A DNA stretch of 64,000 bases from Acestrorhynchus altus. Taxonomy: Eukaryota; Chordata; Actinopteri; Characiformes; Acestrorhynchidae. Position numbers and translations under genes: made by a program. Shown here one piece after another: positions 36,701 to 51,700 of this stretch. Each line of letters begins with the position of its first letter. Position 1 is the first letter of the stretch. A model generated the notes under the pieces. The model was not told the DNA's origin, searched no databases, and worked only from the letters and a program-made list of their open reading frames with translations. The DNA lies in contig CM067515.1 of assembly GCA_034509495.1 (NCBI GenBank), positions 16,731,249-16,795,248 of the forward strand, read 5' to 3'.

Positions 36701-39700
36701 GCTGGAGCTCATTCAAAGTGACCATTAGGTTCTTGGCCATCTGACTAAGTTTGGCCAGGCAGCCAGCTCTAGGAAGAGTCCTGGTGGATCCAAACTTCTT
36801 CTATTTATGGATGTTGGAGGCCAGTCTGCTCATTCGGTACTTCAATGCAGCAGACTTTTTTTCTGTACACTTCCCCAGATCTGTGTCACAATTCAATCCT
36901 GTCTCGGAGCTCTACAGACAATTCCTTAAACTTCATGGCTTGGTTTGTGCTCTGACATGCACTGTCTACTATAGGACCTCATAAACAGGAATCAACTTAA
37001 TTTACCACAGGTGTACTGCAGTCAAGTTGTAGAAACATCTGAAGGATGATCAGTTGATCAGACAAGATGCACCTGTCATGGCATGGCAAAGACTGTGAAT
37101 ACTTAGGTACATGTTATATATATATTTGTGTTTTATTTTTTAATAAATTTGCAAAGATTTCAAACAAACTTTTCTCACTTTGTCATCGTGGGGTATAATC
37201 TGTAGAATTTTGGGGGAACAAATAAAAAGATTCCTTTTTGGAATAAGGCTGTAACATCACAAAATGTGCAAAAATGAAGAGCTGTGAATACTTTCTGGAT
37301 GGACAGTATGTCAGATATTAGGATTAGCAGATAATGTGAATGCAACATTGGTGTTTTCAGTCAATAGGAAAACAATGGTGTGAGTGGGCACACTGTTTTA
37401 TTGATAGAACCCGGATCTATCATAGTCTAATATATACAGTAGATGTTTGTGGAAAATTGTGATGCTCATTAGGCACGAAAGGTAATAAAACCATATCTAA
37501 AGAGTTTGGACTCCAACAATCGAGTCAGACAGATTGTGTAAAAAGAAAGAATTCTAAACCATCATCACCCAGGGGTCGACCAACAAAGATCACACCAAGA
37601 GTAATAGTCACAGATGTAATAGTCACACAAGAACTCAAGGTAATGTCTAAGCAATTAAAGGCCCATTTTATTGTTTATGTTCACTAAGTTCACTAAATAT
37701 CACATGGACAAGTCAGAAGGCTTTTTTGTGGATAGATGAGACTATATATATGGTTTAAATGAAAAGTGTTATGTTTGGAGAAAGGAAAACACTGCATTCC
37801 AGTATAAAAACCTTATCCCATCTGTGAAACATGGTGGTAGTAGCATCATACAACAACATATCAGAGTTAAAGCTGTTTTGTATGGAGGAAGGGGCTAAGC
37901 ATCCTCCAAGCTGATGTGCAATGAGTATATAGGCAATATATAAGCAGTATATAGGCATATAGCTTTGTCCATGATTAAAGAAATATGATAACCAGGTGCT
38001 AATTATCAGTAACAGTATGTACAAATTGTTCTGCATTGATTTACTGAAACAGAAGTAATGTGTAGAAGGAATAAAGTTTGGCGCAGGGCACTCATACCTT
38101 AAAGGCAAGATTGTAGCAATACATTGTAGCAGTTGAATCTTAAAATCGTACATCATTACAAGGCTGAGTAAAGCCACAAAATATAGGGTGATCATCCTGC
38201 ATTGGCGAGATCTCTCCCTGGCAGACATTTTGTGGTGACAGGTGTTTTCATGTGTCCAGTATGTTTAAACAGGATCTTGTTAAGACATGTGTATTATGTC
38301 TGTAGGTTACCCTGGTCCTGATATATGAAGCCTAGAAAACAGCATGTAACTGCCTGCGGTTCTACGAGTTAAAGTATCTCAAGCTTACTTCTCCTCAATT
38401 TCAGAAGATGTCAGCACTGCTCTCAGCTCAAAACTAGCAACAACCATGCTGGAGAAGTCTGTCAGAAATGGTGTTGATGGAAGAGTTGTGGCTAAGAAAG
38501 CCATGGGTCAGTGCAAGAAACAAAACCAAGCAACAAATATGTGCACAAAGAAATATGGACAGGGATGTGGTGCAGTAGCAGCAGGTGCTCCAGAATGATC
38601 AGTCAAAATGCAATATTTATGGTTCCAACTGAAAGACATTTTTTTGCCTTGCATTGGTCAGTGAAGCTTTGTGGAGATTCGCTGTAAATTTGGGGTTGTA
38701 TTGCTGTCGCTGGTGATTTGGTGAAAGTTAACGATTAGTCACTCCTGACAAATACAGAAAGGCAGTACATATAGCTTTATCCATCATGAAGTTCTATTAG
38801 GGAGGCATCTAATTTGTCCCAAATTAATTCTCCAGCTGACATTGACCCCCAAAATACATGGTGTCCTACCTGTTCCAAGCATACCTTTCATTGTAGCCAA
38901 AGAACTCTATTTTAACATATATTTTAACAAGTTCACAGGACTTGTTTCCAAAATGCGTCAGGCTTGTTTTGATGTTCATTTGCAGACACCTGGCACAGAA
39001 ATTTGTGGTTAGGGTGCAGAAGAGCTTTTCTGTTGATTTCTCATATTTGTGCTACTGTAACTGAACAGTAGAACAATGTACCACAACTGCAGTCATCTAA
39101 AACTTCCTAAAGGTCTTTTGCAGTCAAGCGGGGATTTTGATTTGCCTCTCTAGCAATCCTACAAGCAGTTGTCTCTGAAATTTTTCTTTCCCAGAACTTA
39201 TCTTAACCTTCAGTGTTCCTGTTGACAGACATTTCTTAATTAATTTTGAACTGAGGAAATGGCAACTTGAATCATTTTGCTATCTTCTTATAGCCTTCTC
39301 CTGCTTTGTGGACTTTTACCATTTTCTTTTTCTAGGCAGCTGCTTAGAAGAACACATGGTTACTGGTTTTTGGGACAAGGATAGAGGAGTGTGGGTATTT
39401 ATAAAGCTTTGAAATTTGCATCAACTTGCCTTGCCTACTGATGATTGTGAACAAGCCATGACCTCAGTCCTCAGTCAAAGTCATCTGAGCACTCAAATCT
39501 CATATTTTTCCAATGTACTTCTATCATTATTTCCACTCTAAAATGGTATAAAACCAAAATAAAACACTGGTATTATTGTTGGAAAAGTGTGTTTCATCTT
39601 AAACTTGCCTTTTGGAGATAATTTCATCTTCATTTTTAACATGGCTATTACAGTGAACAGCTTAATTGGACACTGTAAAAGTCATTTTGATCAGGGGTGC

Positions 39701-42700
39701 CAAACCTTTGCATGCCACTATATTATTGCAATCTATTTGTATATATATTTCTAAATACATGCATAGTCTTTTATATTATACTGTATATGTACATATATGT
39801 TCATATATCAGATTTATGTATGGGTTGGATGATAGAACCCCATTTTAGTACCAAAACTGTTGCCTTCCCAAATGTTTGTTTGTTGGGTTTGTATATTTGT
39901 ATCCTCAGTTCTTGCACATAAAAGCTGAAAGGGGTGTACTAATTACATCAGGAGCCAGTTGTGGATGTGGTGGTCTATCAGTATGAGGATGAAGAAGAAA
40001 TGTCAGTGCAAGTAAAAGAGCATATCATGAAAAAAACATCTTAATAAGTCAGCCAAAGAAACACCAAAACATTTGGTGTGTGGAAATCAATGTTTTTTTT
40101 TAAAAAAGGAAAGTCTGAATATTGGGTTTAGCAATCCCAATCAGTCAGGGACAACACAGACCAATAACTCTGACATAAGGCATAAGAATGAGGAAAGTGC
40201 AGAGGAAAAAGCTGATCACTGAACTGGATCACATCAATTGGATCACTCCTTGACTCACTGATGGCATTAACTAGATTACTTATTTTTCCTAACATGAACT
40301 GAATCACTCATCTTTATTGATCATGTGAAATGGATCACTTGTCATTACTGTTGATGTAAACTGTAACACATCCTTACTGATGATGTGAAATGGATCACTC
40401 ATCTTTATAGGTGATGTAAACTGTTTTGCTGTCTTTATTGACTATGTGAATTGGATTGCTCATCTTTATTGGTGAAATGAAGTAAACCACTTCTCTTTAC
40501 TAATTATGTGAATTGGATCACATGATCTTTATAGATGAACTGGCTCACTTGCATGTATTGATGAATTGGACTGGATCACACATCTTTTAATGTGCTTGAA
40601 ACTAGGGATGTCTAAATGCCAGAAATTGGTAGTTAGTATCAATATTAATTCTCAACAACAAATCAATTTTTATCAACTCTGTGGTCCCTGTCATACATTT
40701 GGTATGTACTTTCATAGCTATAGAAAACAAATAGCATCATATTGGAGCACTGAAGTGTCAGTTCATGTGACATTGTCAGTTGAAATGGTATGAAATTAGT
40801 CACTATTCTGATAAAAGCCAAATCCCACATGCTTTTTCACAATTCTAAAGTCTGTATAAGGAGTTTAAAATATCCTGATAATGAATCAAGCCAGAAATAA
40901 TTTGGACAGCTCTGTCAATAGCTTAATCCAAAAAAATGCTGATTAGGACTTTAGAAGATTTGTTAGTGGGAGTACCCTAAGACCCCTGTTTAACTCTTTG
41001 TGATGCCTTTCTTGGGTAGATTTTATATTATAAAATATTTAATAACTTCTTGATTTCTGCATGTAGATTCAGATATATGCAGTATATTCCTACCCACTGA
41101 ACAAATTTGTTAATATTAATGCTGGGACATGAACAATAAGACCTAACCAGTGTCAATGATGAGATATAAAATTATAAAATATAATTTGGAAACAGGTCAG
41201 TTGGTCATATGACCTGGGTCTTACTTCACAACCTGTTTGTTGTTATTTCTTCTGCTTTTTCAGATATGAAAAGTTACATATTAACACTTCAGTAAAAAGA
41301 GACACTGCAGTGCCCAAAAAGAGGCCCAAAAAAGGAAGGAGATTCGATTTTGGTCATTATCTCAATGAATGGACATGGCTTATGCTTCTTTTTTTGGATG
41401 TAAATCATCTTTGAAGTCTTTTCCATAGAAAATGATCAAGGTCTGGACCTTTAACTGGTTATATAATAAAATATGTGCTTGGGGGAATTTCATCGTGCTG
41501 TTAATACTTTAATACTCATTGGTGTAATTGCCTGAAGAGATTTAACATTTAGTACTTTTAAAGGTGCCATCTCCCAACTTCTGTTTGGAAATTTCTCCAC
41601 AGGTGTTCTGTAGGATTTCTGTAGAGTCTCACTCATTGCTGGCCACTTACATTTACGGCATTTAGGTGAGTCATATTACAGAGGTGGGCCAGAGTAGTGT
41701 TAGGAGTCTTGCCCAAGGACTCTTATTGGTGTGGCACAGCATAATTGCCCAGGGAATCAAACTCCAGTTTCCCACATGGTGTGGCGGCTCATTGGTGGTG
41801 TTATCTGTTGCGCCACACCAACTTCAGAACTGTTCAGCACAGGTCATGTTTCTTTCCATCAGCAGACAGAGTCGAAAAAAGGAATATTGCACAGTTCAGA
41901 AGATAGCACCTTTTGTCTGAACCCACCAATCAATCAATCAAATTTTATTTATATAGCGCTTTTTACAACAGAACGTTGTCACAAAGCAGCTTTACACGGA
42001 TCCGGGTCCAAGCCTCAAATGAGCAGCCAGCAGGCAAACAGTGGCAAGTGGCAAGGAAAACCAAGCAAGCCCACCCATTTTTCTTGTGAGTAAAAGTATT
42101 AGAAAATTTGACTAACGTGTGTTTTGTTGTCAATGTGTGTCCTGTTTCATTGATTATTCAAATTTTCAGATGTGGGTTTTGCCTGTGCAGACTGTGCACT
42201 TATTGTTAGAGAAGTAACCAACATGAAAAGCTGAGAGCTGTCTATGGGTGACAAACAAGCAACTGTGAAGCTGAGAAAAGATTAATCAATCAGACCCATT
42301 GCAAAAATATTGGCCATAACCAGTACAACAATTGCAATTTCCTGAAGAATGTTGTCACTGGTGCACTAAGTATCAGATATTGAACAGGTAGGCCAAGGAA
42401 CACAACACCAGTTGTTGACAGAAACCTTGTAAGTGCTGTAAAGAAAGACCCAATAACCACTGTTGGTGACATCAGCAACAACCTCCAGAGGGCAGGAGTG
42501 AAGGTCTCATGATCTACTATTCGCTGCAGACTTCATGAGCAAAAGTACAGAGATCTCTGCAAACCACTAATTACAGGAAGAACAGGAAGGCCAGGCTGGA
42601 ATTTACCAAGAAGTACGGAGACAAGCTTCAGAAGTTTTATGGACCGGTGAGACAAAGATTAACCTTTATCGGGGTGATGGAAACACTAAAGGTTAGAGAA

Positions 42701-45700
42701 AGAAAGAATCTGCTCGTGATCCCAAACATAAGCTCATCTGTGAAACACAGTGGAGGTAATGTCATGGCTTGGGCTTGCTTGGTTTCTCCTGGGATGGACT
42801 GATTAATCTTCATTGATGATGTGATGCATCATGCAGCAAGATAATGACCCAGAATTACAGAGGAGTTCATCAGGGGCAAAAAAGTGGAAGATTTAAAACT
42901 GGCCTAGTCAGTCTAAACCCTATAGAACTGCATTTTAACTAATAAAGAGGAGACTGAAGGGAGTTATCCCACTAAACAAACACAACCTGAGGCTGTGGTA
43001 AAACCCTGGAAAACCATTACCAAGAAGAATACAAATTTAGTGATGTCAGTGGGTCACAGGCTTGATGCAGTTAGTGCAAACAAACAAATCTTTCAACTAA
43101 ATATTAAGTCTTATTCACTTTAATCTATTTGAAGTTTATCTGTTCCAATACTTTTACTCACAAGAAGAATGGGTTGGTTCCGACAAAAGGTGCTATCTTC
43201 CAGTTGTGAATACCTGGAAATAAAACTTGAAATATTAATATTTTGTCTCATGTTCATCTTTTAATGTGAAACACAAATGATTTCAGTCTGCAGCAATAAT
43301 AATGGGATTGGTGTCACTGTTCCAGTACGTATATATATGTATATAAGGAGCTGTTATCCTACTAGACATATCCTCCTACGAGGCATATTTCACATTCCCT
43401 TCAGATCTGATTGTGTCAGATGCTATGTTAGGCATGGAGTGTCTTCACGAGGCTCTAAGCATGGTCTGATTGCAAAATTAAAACAATGCTCCCATGCTAT
43501 GTGTGTGATTTCTGAGGTTTGCTTTTAGCCAAACACACTCAGTCCTGTTAAATTTTCAGCTGTAAAAATAAAATTAAAGAAGGAAAAAAACATTTATCCT
43601 GTTGATGATTACTCAGAAATATGCTGCACGGGAAGCAGTTTTCTTCTGCCGACATCTGCTCTCATTAAGCTGGAGCCTGTTTAAAGCATTTTTGTCCTGT
43701 AGTCATTTTCTTTTAGTGTTAAATTAATTAGAAACACAGTGTAGAAACATGCGGAGTGAGACAGCTCGTAATTGATGAACATAAAGTGGACCTTTGGATA
43801 ATCTGAGTGATCTACAGTGTCTAAAGGCCAGAACATCTACACACACCTGTAGCACTTACATAAGTGCTCTTACATAAAGTGCAGGAACACGCTTATGGAC
43901 CTGATCACAATACCATCTAGACTTAGAAGGAAGTGTTGTTTTAAGGTAGATAAAGGTTACCAGTCTTGCAGTTGTAGAGGTTCCTAATGGTGTCCTGTGA
44001 TAATCCATCTTAACTTATCTTAAATTTTGATATCCAGTAGCATCACACACATTTTCAATAGGAGATAAAGTTCTGCAAAAGCTTTTTATTTATTTTGTTA
44101 CATTACAACCTGCATTTAATCTGAATCTGAATCTGAATATACAGGAGTTAGACAATGAAACTGAAACACCTGTCATTTTAGTGTGGGAGGTTTCATTGCT
44201 GAATTGGACCAGCCTGGTGGCTCACAATATTGCAATGCACACAACATTATGGGTGAAATACCAGAGTTCAAAAGAGGACAAATTGTTGGTGCATGTCTTG
44301 CTGGCGCATCTGTGACCAAGACAGCAAGTCTTTGTGATGTATCAAGAGCCACGGTATCCAGGGTAATGTCAGCAAACCACCAAGAAGGACAAACCACATC
44401 CAACAGGATTAACAGTGGATGCAAGAGGAAGCTGTCTGAAAGGGATGTTCGTGTGCTAACCCGGATTGTGCCAGTGTAACCCATATCAGTGTGACATGAT
44501 TAAGCAGTGTAGCCCAACCATCCAAGGCACTGGTCATAAAACCTGGTCCTAAAAACCCATTGTCTTGCATGTTAGGGCTTTTCCTGTTTCCAGACCATCC
44601 AACCCAACTGATCAACTCATTAGCATGTGCTAACTGAGTGAAATGAGTGTGTCAAAGCAGAGCAACCACAAAAATGTTTCTCCAGCAGCAGGGGTGTAAT
44701 TTCTGGCAATATCTTCACAAATACTAAAAAAAGCACAGGTTTCCAATATCAGCAAAGAAAAATACCAGTTGAGCCCTAATATAAACACTAATATACTGAA
44801 ATACACAGTGAATTAATCAGCCATCTCAATTTCATTCATAATACAGAGGGAGATATCCTGTCTGGAAGAAGAGGCTAAAATTAGCAGCAGTATGGATTTG
44901 TGCATCTGACATTGATGGGCATTACAACACTGAGACCAGTAATCTCCTTACCAAAGCAGGCTCCTGTGCTGTGGTGGGGATATTCTCATGGAGTGGGGAG
45001 GGTTGCAGTATGCTTGGATCAGCCAGGGGGGAGATTGCTCATCATTAGAGAGGACCCCAAAGCCTTGTGCAGATTTAATAGGGGCTGGGTTAACCACCTG
45101 GGATGTGTACCTAACAGGTTGCGTCAAAATGTTTAGTCATCCCAACTGAACTGTGTCCCAGCGAAAAGGAGTGTGTCATTAACTCTGCTCAGTCTGATCA
45201 TAATCTGACGAGGTGTAACATGGAGAGAATGAATGTGCTGGAGCACACACTGTTGGGCTGACAACAGACACATGTTGTCAGTTACAGTGTAATCCATTAT
45301 AGGGTTTATGGAAGTCAGCGAAATGGATTACACAGGCTACTAGTTTTCAGTTCTGCCAGGTGTGGGCTAGAGGGGTGTAAAGCCCCCAGCACTGAGTTGT
45401 GGAGCAGTGGAACTGTGATCTCTGGAATGATGGTGCTTCTTCCAGTACTTTTTGGGGTGTGTTGGGGAGTTGGGGATGTGGAGAGTTGGTGATCATCCAA
45501 CATCCTGACCTGATTAACACTCTTGTCACTGAATACAGTCAAATCCTCACAGCAGTGCTCCAAGGTCTAGTAGAAAGTACCTGGATGGTTGAGACATTTA
45601 CACCAACAGAAGCAGGACAAATGTTTTACAATCCATGATTTTGGAAGATACAATGAATGAGCAGGTGTCCAAATACTTTTGACCTGTGACTTCTATACTT

Positions 45701-48700
45701 TAAAAACTAATGAATGTACTTCTAATGGTGGTTTATTGGTTTTTACTTAATATTTATTGTGGTAGTGTGCAGTTTGGGACATATTATTTATTATTTGATT
45801 ATATTTGAAGAAATTTGATTATATAATGTGGTAAGATTTATGCTGTTGTTTATGAAGCTGATATTTACAAAATATCTACATTGTCATCTTAGACCATATG
45901 AGTATGATGCACAAGCATTAGAAAATCATCTGTAAAATCGTCTATTTAATATTGTGTAAGTCCCATTGTGCCTTCTGACCTCTTGAGGCATGCACTCCAC
46001 AAGACCAAGACTGGGTCTCATCATTTACTTGTTAAGGGGTGGATATATTAGGCATCAAGTGAACAGCTAGTTCTTGAAGTTGACGTGTTGAAGCAAGAAA
46101 AATGGGCACGTGTCAGAATCTGAGATACATCACAGGATAATGATGGCTAGACAACTGGGTCAGAACATCTGCAAAACATTAGACAGCTTTTGGGGGATGT
46201 TCCTACTATGGTCAGTAGCTACAGGAAGGAAGGACAGATTGGTAAACCAGCAACATGGGCACCCAAGGCATACTGATGATCATGGAGGACCCACCTCACA
46301 GCTTACACTACTTTAAAGATCTGCTTCTAATGTCTTGATACCAGATACCACAGGACACTTTCATAGGTCTTGTGGAGTTCATGCCTTGTGGAGGCACATG
46401 GGGAGCCTATAGAGTAGTAGGCTGTACTAATGCTATGGCTGATCAGTGTATGTGCACACAACATAAAACTGAAATGACCACATCCACCTCCTTCCCCACT
46501 ACAAATATGCATTTTCTTTCAGGAAATTGGATACGTTTTTTTAAACAAATTTCTATTGTGTTTCTTTTCAGAGATTGTCCCAAGAGACATAAGCGTAAAA
46601 GACAAGTTCATAAAGCATTTTACAGGTAAGAAACTTAAAATCCATCCGCAAAGCTTTTTGCTGCATCGTCAGTCAGAACAGTCTGCTGGATTGGTGTGTA
46701 GAACAGTGTGAACACACTGCAGAACTGGCTTATGAAGTGTTTCAGCCCTGAGCCCTTCAGCCACATGCGCCAGTTCAATATCAGTAAACAAAAGCTTACA
46801 CTTAGTCAGTTACATCACCTCTGCTGACCTCAGTTCAGCACTTTAGCCAATCAACTTTCAGACAGACAGAACATAGTATTAAAAGAACAAACTTCTTTAC
46901 TGCATTTACAACACGTTATTTAAGAGTATCCAGACCTGAAATTGAATGCAAAAATTGCTTTAACAGCATGGCTAGATTAAATGTACTTATTGGGTTATTG
47001 ATATAAAACAGTAAACCTTACAGTTTTGGAAGGAATTATGTTCTAATGTGTTATTAATGCAACATAATTGAATTATGTTAAAATTCAAAACTCCAGTGCA
47101 GACCGTAGGGGATGTCAGCGTGATTACTTTATATCAGTTATATATCTCAAACTTTTAAGACAATGGGCCATCCATGATCATGTTTAAGTACCACCTACAA
47201 TTAATTTCAAAGGACATGTACCACACTCATACACCACCCTGGCCACAAGAAGAATTGTATATATGTGACTAAAACTACATTTCAGAAATTATACTAAAAG
47301 TAGGTAGAGGCTCATGCTTATACACAATTTCCTGATACAACTCAGACATGCAAAACTCAATGATTTGAACAGAGAATGTTAAAAAACAACCAGCTGAAGG
47401 ATATTACCTCAACTTACACCTTAACCTAAACCTAAACTTACTCTAACCCTAACCACCACCCCAGTGGATGAGAGCTTGTTGTGAAGTGTAATATATTACG
47501 CTGGCCATGATGGGGCATGGTGGGGCAGTCATGGTCTAATGGTGAAGGAACTAGACTTGTGACTGGAAGGTTGCCGGTCTGATTTCCTGAACTGGTAGGA
47601 CTTGCTCACTGCCCCCTAGTGTGCATGTGGATGAATATAATTCATTTTGCAATAAGGCTGTAACATAGCAAAATGTGCAAAAAGTGAATACTTTCCGGAT
47701 GCACTGTATATTTGGAGACCTTGTGATATACACAGTAGAATAGATGCCTGTGGTTTTTCAGCAATTGTTTGGAGTTTGCCCACTTTTCTGTAAGCTAGTA
47801 TAGGAGGATGTTTCATTTTTGTTTCTGGTACATAGTGGAATCAGATTGATGAATCCATTGATACAGAGTATTGTATTGGATTTGAAGTGGTTTCAATTAC
47901 AAGGGTTTTTCAAGGGCTCATTTGTAAAGACAGTGGTTGTAAATAGAACCCTGACAACTCTAAGAACCATATTGTCAATGTCCAAACAAAATTTTGTTTC
48001 CTCCAAAACAGCAACTTTTAAAAAGATGGAAAAAACTTCAGTTTTCACATCAGTGAAAACATATTTTATTCCATATTATACTTTGGAGCATTTCAATTGG
48101 TCCATTCATCATGACATTCTGACACAAAATAATGAACAACCTCCAGATTAACACAGACAAAGTGAAAAATGGAGATATGAGGTTTTTGCAGGAGTGTGGC
48201 AGTATGAATGTTTGAATGGATCTTTGCCTGGATAAAAGATTCTTTACACTGTTTTCAGTGCCCTATACAACACTTTATGGTTAGGATAATTTTGATTGTT
48301 TTGTTGCTATAAATTATTATATTTTGGTTATATTAGGCACCAATTAATGTTATTGAACACAGTACTTTATAGAACCTTTTATGCATAGAATCTATTGTTG
48401 TTACACTGGAATGTGCAATGAGGACAAGCGGTGAACCTCCAATGTTTGGCAATCTTATGCTGACTGACCACAGTAGTTATCAAACAACAGGGATTGTGAC
48501 CAAATTAAGGAAGTTTGAGGAAGCTTAGACTCAGAGAATCAGAACCATCTACTGAATTGTCAGAATGAACTTATTCATATTTGTGTACTATGAGACACAA
48601 ATAGAACCTGTTCACACCTGGCATTAACATGAGCATTTTGTATTTTGCATATTGACTGGAGTCTGTTTACATTTGTGACTACAATGCATCATTAGTGTGA

Positions 48701-51700
48701 CCAGATGAGATCCAACAGTTTAGATGAACCATGGTGATTCTACAATAGATGGTTCTACAATACATGGCTCTCACATTCCTGTAACAGCACTATAATACAA
48801 AGAAAATGGAAAGGGCCATTTAATCTCACTGTGTAATATCCCAACAGCAGTGTGTGCACATGCACAGAGTATTTGGCAACTGTGGCCTGGTGGTTAGGGA
48901 GCCACCCATGTGACTGGAAGGTTGTTGGTTCTAAACCTGTCAGGACATGACTGAAGTGCCCTTGAACAATGTTCTCGGTAACATTACAAGCATATTATAA
49001 TGGTTCAATCTAGACCCCTTCTTGAATCATATAGGGCAGCCCATCAGAACCTAATTTTTCCATATATCAATCTTAAGGATGCCAGTCTTTTTGATTACTT
49101 TAACAATGACTATTTTTGGTCCATAAGGGGACCTCAAGTGAGAAGATTAAATCCAAGCAAAATGTAGGATATGGGCCCCGTCAGGATTGTGAGCTGGACA
49201 GACAAAGACTAGGGAAGTGAAGTTAAACACTGTGGTTGAGGAATTTAATAAAATAAAGTAAAACAAACCTGGGAGACTAACAAACAAAAACTGGGATCCT
49301 CAAACTAACACTAAAACACTAAACAAACAAAGGAACAGCATGGGAACAGACTTACAAACATATGAACTAACAGAATCTCAAATGACAAAACAGGAAGGAA
49401 ACAAAGTCCACAAAACAAACCAAAGCGAGCTATACTAACATACAGATTAGGAAACAAAAGGACTGACAAGGACAGGCTGAGACAAAGGGTCTTAAATACA
49501 ACACAACATTGACCACACCTGGCACATGATAACAAGGGGGCATGGTTACAAATGAGACACATCTTGTAAGGGGCGAAGCAAGGGAGGAGACAAGGACAAA
49601 ACAAACACAAACCATGTGCTAAGGAGCACATGGGGGGAACAGACAGGGGAGACAGGACTGACAAGTGACAGACATGACAGGCCCTTTATTTTATTCTGAT
49701 GATTCTGATGTGTCGTGGATAGTACAGGTACTATAGAAATGTTAAAAAATAAATTATTATGAAAATACAGATAACAGTTCCAAATAAACAAACCTCAAAA
49801 AAAACTTCACTACTTCACAATCTACACTTTATGGACAAAAGTATTGGGACATTCATTATTTCTTCTAAAATCAATGGTATTGGTACCCTGCTTTTATTTG
49901 AGATGATTTCTACTGTGCAGCAAAGGCCTTTAACTAGATTTTGGAGCACTGCTGTGAAGAATTGATTGCATTTAATGATGAGAGTGAGGTCAGGAAATTA
50001 TTGGGTAAAAGTATTGGATTGGAGCTTCATCATTACAAACAACAGTTTCACTGATCCACTGGTCAAAGCTGGCTTTATAGTCCTCTAGTCCATGACTGAC
50101 ATTAGGTATGGTGCCAATAGGTTCATGTTTATCTGCTCCAGAGAATCCTATTCTATCTGGACTAGAAAAGCTGTGTGTGCATTTCCACATCTGTGTCAGC
50201 AATGTGTTTGAGTAAAATTAGCTGAATGCTACTTTTAACATTGGAACAGGTGTCATTTGAATTTATGATGTATCTTGTCTCAAGAAAATATTAGATTTTT
50301 CTGACATCAGCCATTCCTATGGATGTTTATGGGCTTGGAAGCAGCAGAGATCATGCACTACTCCTAAAATATCACACTGAGTAAGAGCTGCCAGAGCATA
50401 CATTCTCAGTTAGGCTACAGTGGTATTCAAAATTTTTGGTTCCACAACCCTGGGGACTGTAACAGGGGGCAAATTCTGAACTTGTCTTCTGGTTACGGCC
50501 CTGTGCTAAGTGGCTGCCAATTACAGCAGCTCTGTCCTATGATGAATGTTTTGAACCTATATTAGGTATTTTACTTTTACTTGTGCATCTAGCTATTTAT
50601 TAACCATATACCTTCCTTTATATTGAGTTTCCTTTCTGTTTAGTCATGTAGTCTTATTTTAGTTATGAGGACTTTTCTGACTCGGAATGGAGAACATAGG
50701 AGCTGGCGGTACTGCTCAGCACACATACTCATGCATCAAGCTTCCTGGAACTCCAGAAGTCTGCTCCATGCACTGTTTCTCTATTCTCTATACTCTGCAC
50801 CTGAACTCTTCATTGCCATTTCAGATGATTTTACTCACATTTCACTGTCCTCTACACTGTTCAAGTTCCACCAGTATGTTATCTGTGCGACTAGGGAAAA
50901 CAACGTATATCCACCTGTATGCAAATGTGAAGGATTCATCTGTTCATCTGTTCTCCCACCGTTGAGAAGATCATATCACAATCTGGTCCTACTTACTCCC
51001 GTGGTCCAGTGGTCTTAAGGCAACAGGTGAAAGAGAAAACTATCAGGAGATGGTCACCAGAGGCAGAGGATGGTCTGCAGGTCTGATTTGAGACCACAGA
51101 CTGGGAGGTATTGTGTGAATCAGCTGTGTGAGGACATTAACTAGATGACAGACTGCATCACCAACAACATCAACTTCTGCACAGACACTATTGTACTAGT
51201 GAAGTGGGTGCATTGTTTTCCCAACAACATACTGTGGAGCACCAAGGACCTAAAGGAGCTGTTAAACAAGAAGGAACCAGTGCTAAACCACAAACTGTGG
51301 GGGACAGTTTGGACATTGCCAACAAACTGGATGTGTTTTTTTAACAGGTTCATCATGTCATCACCCACCTCCAACAGCTGCAGTCTTATTCCCCATCACC
51401 TATGCTTTCTCTGCACTCCTATTCACACCAACTCCCCCCACAGCCATTATCCAAAGATCCTCACCCCCCTCTGGAAGTGACATCTAAGCAGGTGAGGAAC
51501 TAAATCCAGACAGCTGGAGGAACTAAAACCAGATGGAATCAGCTGGACCACATGAAATCAATCAAGAGTACTGAAGGTCTGTTTTTCACTGCCTCTTTAA
51601 TCTGACTTCATTCCTGTTGCAAAGAAGTCATCTGTCTCTTTTTTCAATGACTTCAGACTGGTGGCACACCCATCCCATGTCGTGAAGGTCCTGGAAAGGC

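Noticed and set aside
37755..38228. 157-codon minus-strand frame
   Set aside because: It overlaps a Tc1 relic and a dispersed repeat; no domain is recognisable and its composition is that of AT-rich DNA.
49311..49791. Minus-strand frames of 60-117 codons
   Set aside because: They lie in or across the solo LTR, are Cys/Leu-rich by composition and match no domain.
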